Assembly: GCA_903813345.2 (NCBI GenBank)
Contig: CAIIXF020000003.1
Coordinates: forward strand, 16,506,931-16,570,930
Direction of reading: 5' to 3'
DNA length: 64,000 nt
Source: Owenia fusiformis
Taxonomy: Eukaryota > Annelida > Polychaeta > Sabellida > Oweniidae
Shown: piece after piece, positions 57,559 to 64,000 of the stretch
How the letters are laid out: each line of letters starts with the position of its first letter
Position numbering within the stretch: position 1 is the stretch's first letter
Program-made: the position numbers and the translations under genes
The notes under the pieces: model-generated
The model's database searches: none
What the model saw: the letters and a program-made list of their open reading frames with translations, nothing else
What the model was told of the DNA's origin: nothing

Positions 57559-58229
57559 TTCCTCCCCCCTAACAAATTTGTTTGTTCTCAAACAATAAAA
57601 AGGATCTAAGAAAAGCGCTAACATTTTGTTCCAGTGATTACATATTAATAGCTTAAGTATATTTGGACATGCCTAGTATTTTTAATTTGAAACAAATTTC
57701 AATGTATTGTGTGCATATTTTTCATTTGTTATCTTTGTTAACAAGTTAACTAGCCCAGTTCTTTATGTGGTTATAGTGGTTGTAAATTATATAATTTAGT
57801 ATAATATTGAGTATAATATAATATATAAATATAAAAGCACAAATGCCAAAAGGGAAGGGTGACTAAAATTTTTAAGGAAACCCAACAAGAAAAGCAAACC
57901 GTAAGTGTAAATCTGTCATAAAAAAAGTAGACCCCATAAATCCCAAGACCTGATCTAACGTGAAAAGAAACAATGTCTAACATCCCCCTCCCCCCTCCAA
58001 TCGAGAACCAATATCACAATCCAGGACCAGAACACCAAGGGACATTTCATTCATACTGAAGTCATTACAATACATGTTGAAGAAAAAATTGAAAAAGTGA
58101 TAGCCAATACTCGTAACATCAAAAATAGTTGTAGATACTAGTACTCATAAAAGATAGAGTATTCAGCCTCAAATGATGTGGGGTAGATACAATCCAGTCT
58201 CGAAGTCCATAGGCAATTCAAAGGTTCAA

Positions 58230-58345
58230 CACCCGTTCGCAAAGTACATAAAATACAGTAAAAATAAAACACAGTATAATACAGTATACAGTATAATACA
58301 AGTATACAGTATACAGTATAATACAGTAAATTAGAGTATAATAAG
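58230..58345. repeat. GTATAATACA/ACAGTATA microsatellite inside the LTR element
   Basis: Repeats of CAGTATAATACAGTATA over about 110 bp within the LTR element interior. Confidence 0.85.
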
Positions 58346-58414
58346 TGTTTAAGTCTCATTCCAGTCCTTGGTTTGTCTCATCCTTTTTGCCCATCCTTGT
58401 TCAGGCTTATGTCT

Positions 58415-58590
58415 TCTTAAGAATATATTCCTGAGACAAGTGATGGCTTTTTGTGAACTCTTACTTTTCTCACCACATACAGTCCAAGAATGAGAGCAAT
58501 AACAATGAAGATTATCTGGAAATTTTCGATTATCCAGTGTTGTTCAAATTCAGTTAAATCAATACAGTGTACTACTAAACTCACTAGCTT
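58415..58590 (-). other. Short open stretch with a membrane segment near the 3' LTR
   Basis: A minus-strand frame of about 57 codons without an ATG, with a hydrophobic stretch of about 17 residues followed by a basic tail, ending in TAA. It sits upstream of the 3' LTR, where some LTR elements have a third ORF for a membrane protein. The resemblance is positional and compositional only; chance is quite possible. Confidence 0.2.
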
Positions 58591-59269
58591 GTGACATGTT
58601 CACAAAATGCAGCTTTCACCTCATTCCTGTCATTATTCTGGATTCTACAGCTACATGGTTATGTTTATATTACACATAATTTACACATTCGTGCTGGTTG
58701 TGTAATGTTTTGGCACAAGAGGGTCTGCTTGGAAGACGTGTTCTCAATCAAATTATAAGGTCCCAGCAATGAGGGTTTGTCGATATTTAACTACAATAAA
58801 ACATTGTAATAACAGCAGTCCCTTGATAATCGGGATCATCTCGGAATATGTTTAAAGTGCAAGTTATATTTGCCACACCAAAGATTGTCATCAACCCATT
58901 GTTTTCACTAGAAAAATCGTGAGTACATCCTCGATTTCTTTGTCACTGCATTGATTACATCATGGGCCTTCGGGATAACTCATCCGAATTGCCATGCTTT
59001 GTTCCGGCTCTGTGCTCTATTTTATAACTATCTTTGGACTTCAATCCATCGAGTTGTTTGTCCCTCTGGGTTCTTGAATTTAAGTAGTCATGTCAGAGCT
59101 CCGTGGTCGTGTGTATTGGGAACTCGGCGACATATAGGTAGGGATGAAAAATGTTTTATTGCTAGTACATTTATTACAACCATTAATTCCCTGCGAGTCA
59201 CACAGTATTTCTCATCGGTTCTGGATAGCGTCTCAGTGGCTTAATATAGCTCTGACAGCAGGGGCCTCA

Positions 59270-59720
59270 CCAGGATTCTTGGTATATTGGTATATCCGGT
59301 AACACCTTTTCCAAGGATTTTTTTCGCCTCCTTGTAGACAACTGTATTAGGAAACCGCTGTTCCTCCTTCCGAGAATATTGTTCCGCCTCCTTGTAGGCA
59401 ACTGTATTAGGAAAGCGCTGTTCCTCCTTCCAGGGGTATTGTTCCGCCTCCTTGAAGGCAAATGATTTAGGAAAGCGCTGATCCTCCTTCCAAGGATATT
59501 TGTGTGCCTTCTTGATGGCATACCCCGTAGCTAATTGTCGTTCCTCAGCCCAAGAATATTAGTGTGCCTTTGGTGGCATCTTCCGGATCAGGTAATTGTG
59601 GTTCTTCAGTCCAGGACTATTGGTGTGCCTTCTTGGTGGCATCTTTATTGAGCTCCAACTTTCAAGGGTATTATAGTTGCCCCCTCGTATGGCATCTTTA
59701 GTGGAAGGCCAATCCTGTTT
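59270..59720 (-). repeat. 60-bp tandem repeat encoding a 20-residue periodic peptide
   Basis: About seven units with an exact 60-bp step (unit starts near 59325, 59385, 59445, 59505, 59565, 59625, 59685). On the minus strand two adjoining open frames (59267-59521, 59559-59852) show 20-residue periods such as LPTRRRNNILGRRNSGFLIQ. Units get less similar toward 59700. The upstream frame starts at 59852 and is rich in P and K. It may be a Gag-like or novel basic protein of the LTR element, now broken by stops, or a minisatellite that happens to be open. Confidence 0.6.
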
Positions 59721-59859
59721 GTTGGGAATTGGACGTCGCTTCCCCCATGGCGACAGGGTAGGTTCGAAAATTGCCTTCTTCTTGGGGACTGCTCCCATTG
59801 AAGCACCTACATCGGGTTTTGTCAATGATTGCTGTGGCGAGAGTACTTCCATATCAATC

Positions 59860-61880
59860 TAAAGCACTTACTGAAAGCTGTAGGAATGGATGTGACCAAG
59901 CCTTCAAATAAGACTTCCTGTAGCACTTCTATTTCGATTTTAAGATCGTTGATAAATTAACATGTTTCGCTCTCTAGTTCGAAATTCTTAACATGTGTTT
60001 ACATTAGCGGGAATTGATGTCGCTTCCTGTTTTGCGACAAAAGTGACAGTCTGTTTCATGGAATCGCTCCCAAAGAAGAAACAGACGCATAACCTGTGAC
60101 TGCCAACGTGAATGGTTGTGAATGCGTGTGTGGACAACTGCAGATCATTTCTCTGACGTCATTGATGGTCTTTAGATTATCTGTATCAACATCAGAGGAT
60201 ATGGGACACATTGTAGCATTCAATAGTCCCATTCGTCAATCAAATCTTTCGCAGGGATTTGATCTCAGGTCCATGTCTTCTTTTTCATCCGCTTTGATGT
60301 TACTTGTTTAGTTTGAAATTTTCACGTAACAGCATCAGAGGTACATGGACACCGTTTTGACTGAGTTGTTCAAGTAATTACTTAAGTGAAAACCTCATCA
60401 CATGACCGGATACTTCACCTTGGCTTTTATGATTTTCTGACTTCCGAAAGTGATAAAATGTATTCATTGGTACTACTTGCAACAGATGGTAGTTATGTTC
60501 TGGGTTATTTTGACATGAAGCTATAAAACTTTAAAAAACCTCCGTGGATTATAGATGTGACACTATCATTTTTATAACTCAAAATTAATGACAAATATCC
60601 ACAACAAATGTAAACTCCTCAGTATTTAGAAATACCTTTGCTTAAAGAGCTGTTTGATGATTCTTCAATCTTAATAAAAAAAAATTCACAATTTCCTAAT
60701 TGCTGAATATGAAATAATTAAAATGTTGGAATAGGTCGAATAAAGGCTGCGGTTTACTTTTGATCTGAGAACTTTATAATGACATTCTATGACAAACCAT
60801 GAACATTTAACTTCCTGGCCAGAGAATGTCTCTTTAACTTTGTAAACTTTGTTTTGACTTCGTGGAAGATCAGAACTAGTTTACATGAGTTTATTGCCAA
60901 ATTTCACAATTTTAAAGACCCTGAGAAATGTTAGGATCACTTTGGCTAATATGTTACCAAAGTAGGGTATGTGAAATGCCTTTTAAAATCCTAGTTTTCA
61001 TTGAAGGCAATGGTACAGAACAATTCAAAACATGTTAAATACCTTTTTTTTAAATTTAACTGTTTGCAACATATGTCTGAAACAACTTTTTAAGTGATGA
61101 GGAATAATATTTGAATGATGGATCAAGATTTTTAAACTTTACCCAGGGCCTTTAAATGTCACAATAACCTCTTCTATCAATATTCAGAAGTGTTTATTTC
61201 TTGAGATAGCAGTTACCATAGTTAATATGCTAAATTCATAAACAGCGAATGATAGCTATAAACAATGTCAGTATAACTTTTAATGCAACAAGAATTTAAG
61301 ACATTCAGTACACATTGAAAGCATCTTCAAATAGCGAAAACGAAAACATAAATAGGATAATTTTGATGAAGGAAGTAATAGTAAGTATAGTGCAATTGTT
61401 TTTGAACAGCAAAAACAATATTGGGTTACTAAACAACATGATTAATGATAAAATCACTTACAATTTCTGTTTAGCTTCCTTATAATATGAAGGCAAAAAT
61501 ATCAAAATCAAATTGATTATACTATACATTAAAACACCTATGTGATAAAACACTTCAATTCTGAAACTACTTCAGAACGTTGAAGATCAACTTCCTTAAA
61601 CAAACTTACGATTATGTTTCATCTACCATTTGGTCATCTACTAAGGTACCACTTGTTTACTCACTTAACAATCATATAACATGGTCAAGTGAATCCAAAA
61701 CAGATAAACAAATAAGTAAATAAATAAACAACCCAGAACATTTTACCCTTTGCAATATTCGCCATCAAAATAAAATGTTATCATGTTAAACGAAAATACA
61801 GTCGAGACATAATTCGGCCACGAAGCTGGGCCATGACCAAGGCATAACCTAGTCTAGTATATCCCACCACTGCCACCAAT
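59860..61880. other. LTR element interior without recognisable coding
   Basis: About 2 kb between the primer-binding site and the 60-bp repeat region. No protein motif was recognised on either strand. AT-rich. Confidence 0.4.
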
Positions 61881-63150
61881 TGTGGCGAAGTGCTGTCTCA
61901 CCATCATTTCATAAAACATGAGGACAGATTTTAAAGTAAAAAGCAAATTTATTTTGAAAATTTAAAATGAAAATTTAGTAAGCTACTTACAGCGTCGGTT
62001 AACATTCGAATGATGCGATGAGGTTCTGAGAATTTCAGACAAAATTGCCCCTTTTATACCCAAATTTTGATGTGGGTCCCGCCGAAATATGGGGTCTTAT
62101 CCAATAAAATCCCCTGAAAACCCATTAACAAGAATTGGCCGAAAAGAAGTGTGAAAAATTATATGAAAATTAATTACCAACATGCCAGATTTTTGCCCAC
62201 ATTATTTTCTAAAAAGTTCAAAAGATCCAATTTATGATACTTTTGAGACAGGTAAGATTAGTAACTGAATCCCAGAACCTCGGTTCAGACAATTCTCATG
62301 AACTTTTTACCCTACTCATTTTAACCATTAAGTCATTATCTCTTCAAAATACATGTTTTATGATATTTAAACAATAAATGTTAGCAACTTTTTTATACAA
62401 TTACATTACTATGTTTTTCATAAATCAAAATGTAAATTTCACCTACAAAATACTGTTTTTTGGTCAATTTGTACATCATCACCCATCAATTTATCATATC
62501 CTATTGTTTTACAAAAATGACATCATATACCTATATGTTTATGATTCTATGGAAGCGAGACAAAACATCATTAGTTGAATATGATAGCTTCTTGGCTCCA
62601 TTCAAAGTTATACTGTCACTCAATAGACTAGACTTCCCCCTTTCTTGGAACCACTTCTCTTCTTGCCATTGTAATTGGCTATGTGATTTACCTGTCAAAT
62701 CTACCATGAGTCCTTACTATAAAACATGTTCAATTGAATGCAAGATATCTTTAGTTTAACTTTGGCATTCTGCAACATCCATAGAAGTTTAAGATTGTGT
62801 CATTGAGTTCAAGGTAATATTGATAAATTACTTAATTAAGAACATTTTCCATCTTAAAGCCTCAGTTAATTTTACAAAAATTAAATGGAAGTGAACAATT
62901 TCTTCTTGCTTTACATGATGATGTCTTATTCGAAAGTTGTTTATATTCACATGTCAAGAAATTATGCATCTTCAATGTCTACAGTAAACAAAGCTGCCAG
63001 TTCCCAAAACATTCCGCCGTTATTATGATATCGGCACAACAGAAGTATTTATCCTAAGATTTCTGTATTTGTAAGCAATATGTAGAGTATTCAAGATTAT
63101 TATGAACTAAGTTTCAAACATCTATGAACTAAATATCAAACTTTGTTACA
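61881..63150 (-). repeat. 5' LTR
   Basis: 1270 bp, TGTGGCGAAGTG ... CTTTGTTACA on the plus strand, direct-repeat partner of 56623-57558. It contains about 310 extra bp after GAATTGGCCGAAA. It keeps the TATAAAAG on the minus strand and is followed outside by CGGT. Confidence 0.88.
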
Positions 63151-63154
63151 CGGT

Positions 63155-64000
63155 TAGTGATTAAATTAATTCTTGACTTATGATGTCAGTATGAAGGTGT
63201 TGCTTTTAGGACATTATTTTGTACCTCGATTAGAAACATTTATTGAATAAAAAGATGATTTTAAATTCAATGTCAATAGTTTTGACATTTTTTTCAATAG
63301 ACACAAATTTATTCACGGAGGTTCAACCATATTTAAGATAAAAACTAGTTATATTACAAGGTGGAGGAAATGACATTTCCAATGGTTGCCTGAAAAATTT
63401 GGATTCAAAATTTCAGAAGTTGCAACAAAACTTTTGTCTTTGGGAGTTAGGAAAGCTGTTATTTGTCAAAACTTTAGCCGTTTTAGACTAAGTTCAACCA
63501 GAAAACTAGGAGTTAAGACATACAATAAAAATGTCTCAATTGAAAACACTTAATTATGTCACATCTGCCAAGATGAAGGTAACATTTCATTCTGCCAACA
63601 TGATGAATATAGAAATGCTGAATTTATCGCTTTATGATTCTCATCACATGTTGAACATTTATGGGGATAGAATTTACAAGGATCTAGCACCAACAGAAAT
63701 GATTTATCTTTTGTTTCATTTTATTATACTAGTAGTGAATACAGGGCGTCAAGAAACAACAGCACCCCCCCCCCTCTACAGCAAAAAGTACTAAACATTA
63801 CATGGTGTGGCATATCTAATTTTAAAGATTAATTTTAATTTTAAAATTTCAGCTTTGTATCATAAAATTTAACAGATTTACAGCCGATTGTTAGTAGTTG
63901 GTATGGCCACCACGTGCTGCTCGAGTCAACTCAACCTCAAGTCAACCCTAATTTTTCTTTTGTTATGTAATGTTATGTAACATTATGAGTAATTATACAA
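63155..64000. other. Non-coding right edge
   Basis: No gene supported. The open frame at 63531-63794 lacks any recognisable domain. ACAGGGCGTCAAG at 63741 followed by a C-run may be a transposon terminus. Confidence 0.35.

Larger units (their letters stand above)
56623..63150 (-). mobile_element. LTR retrotransposon derivative without recognisable gag-pol (LARD-like)
   Basis: Two direct repeats (56623-57558, 936 bp; 61881-63150, 1270 bp) beginning TGT and ending ACA, flanked by CGGT on both outer sides. Orientation is minus: next to the right LTR, reading minus, is ATTGGTGGCAGTGGTGGG (61863-61880), a plausible tRNA primer-binding site; next to the left LTR is the purine tract AGGGGGGAGGAA (57559-57570). 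Each LTR has TATAAAAG on the minus strand (56793-56800, 62051-62058) and the left one an AATAAA about 100 nt on (56690-56695). The 4.3-kb interior has no protease, RT or integrase that I can see. Confidence 0.85.

Overview
This is a eukaryotic, animal window. The genes have spliceosomal introns, and the proteins are Golgi-type II membrane glycosyltransferases. Most of the DNA is repeats: non-LTR retrotransposons, an LTR element, TA-target DNA transposons and satellite-like arrays. The sequence is AT-rich. TIR elements carrying CCGTC/GACGG runs, together with PHD-finger LINEs, suggest a lophotrochozoan invertebrate, perhaps a bivalve mollusc. The taxon is inference.

Layout. 1-2.4 kb: non-coding, with a tRNA-like Pol III sequence. 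2.4-6.1 kb (-): a LINE with an intact ORF carrying a signal-peptide-like N-terminus, an NPGP (2A-like) motif, a PHD finger, an endonuclease and a reverse transcriptase. 6.8-8.1 kb (-): an intronless GT11 alpha-1,2-fucosyltransferase-like gene whose last codons and stop lie in a dispersed repeat. 10.3-18.0 and 18.3-24.9 kb: a tandem duplication, each copy with a three-exon C1GALT1-like (core 1 beta-1,3-galactosyltransferase) gene of 370 aa on + and an old LINE endonuclease fragment. Comparing the copies gives exact empty sites for several transposons. 25-34.3 kb: decayed LINEs and a composite of nested insertions. 34.5 kb: a near-perfect hairpin. 35.6-38.5 kb: a TA-transposon split by a satellite-bearing TIR element. 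38.8-39.8 kb (+): an intronless LicD/FKRP-like gene. 40-47.5 kb: LINE remnants, a SINE-like tRNA sequence, and a foldback Tc/mariner-like element split by a LINE. 47.6-49.4 kb: a second TIR element with a 162-bp tandem array. 51.9-55.5 kb: possible exons of one or two unrecognised genes. 56.6-63.2 kb (-): an LTR element with no recognisable gag-pol.

The four confident host genes (GT11 fucosyltransferase, two C1GALT1-like, LicD-like) share one architecture: a short cytoplasmic tail, one transmembrane anchor and a lumenal catalytic domain. Together they would initiate, extend, cap and possibly phosphorylate-decorate glycans in the Golgi. The strongest second-look items are the repeat-derived C-terminus of the fucosyltransferase, the dated nested insertions in the duplicated gene pair, the two tandem arrays that both alternate two unit types, the secretory-signal plus NPGP LINE, and the non-autonomous LTR element with a 60-bp (20-residue) periodic ORF.
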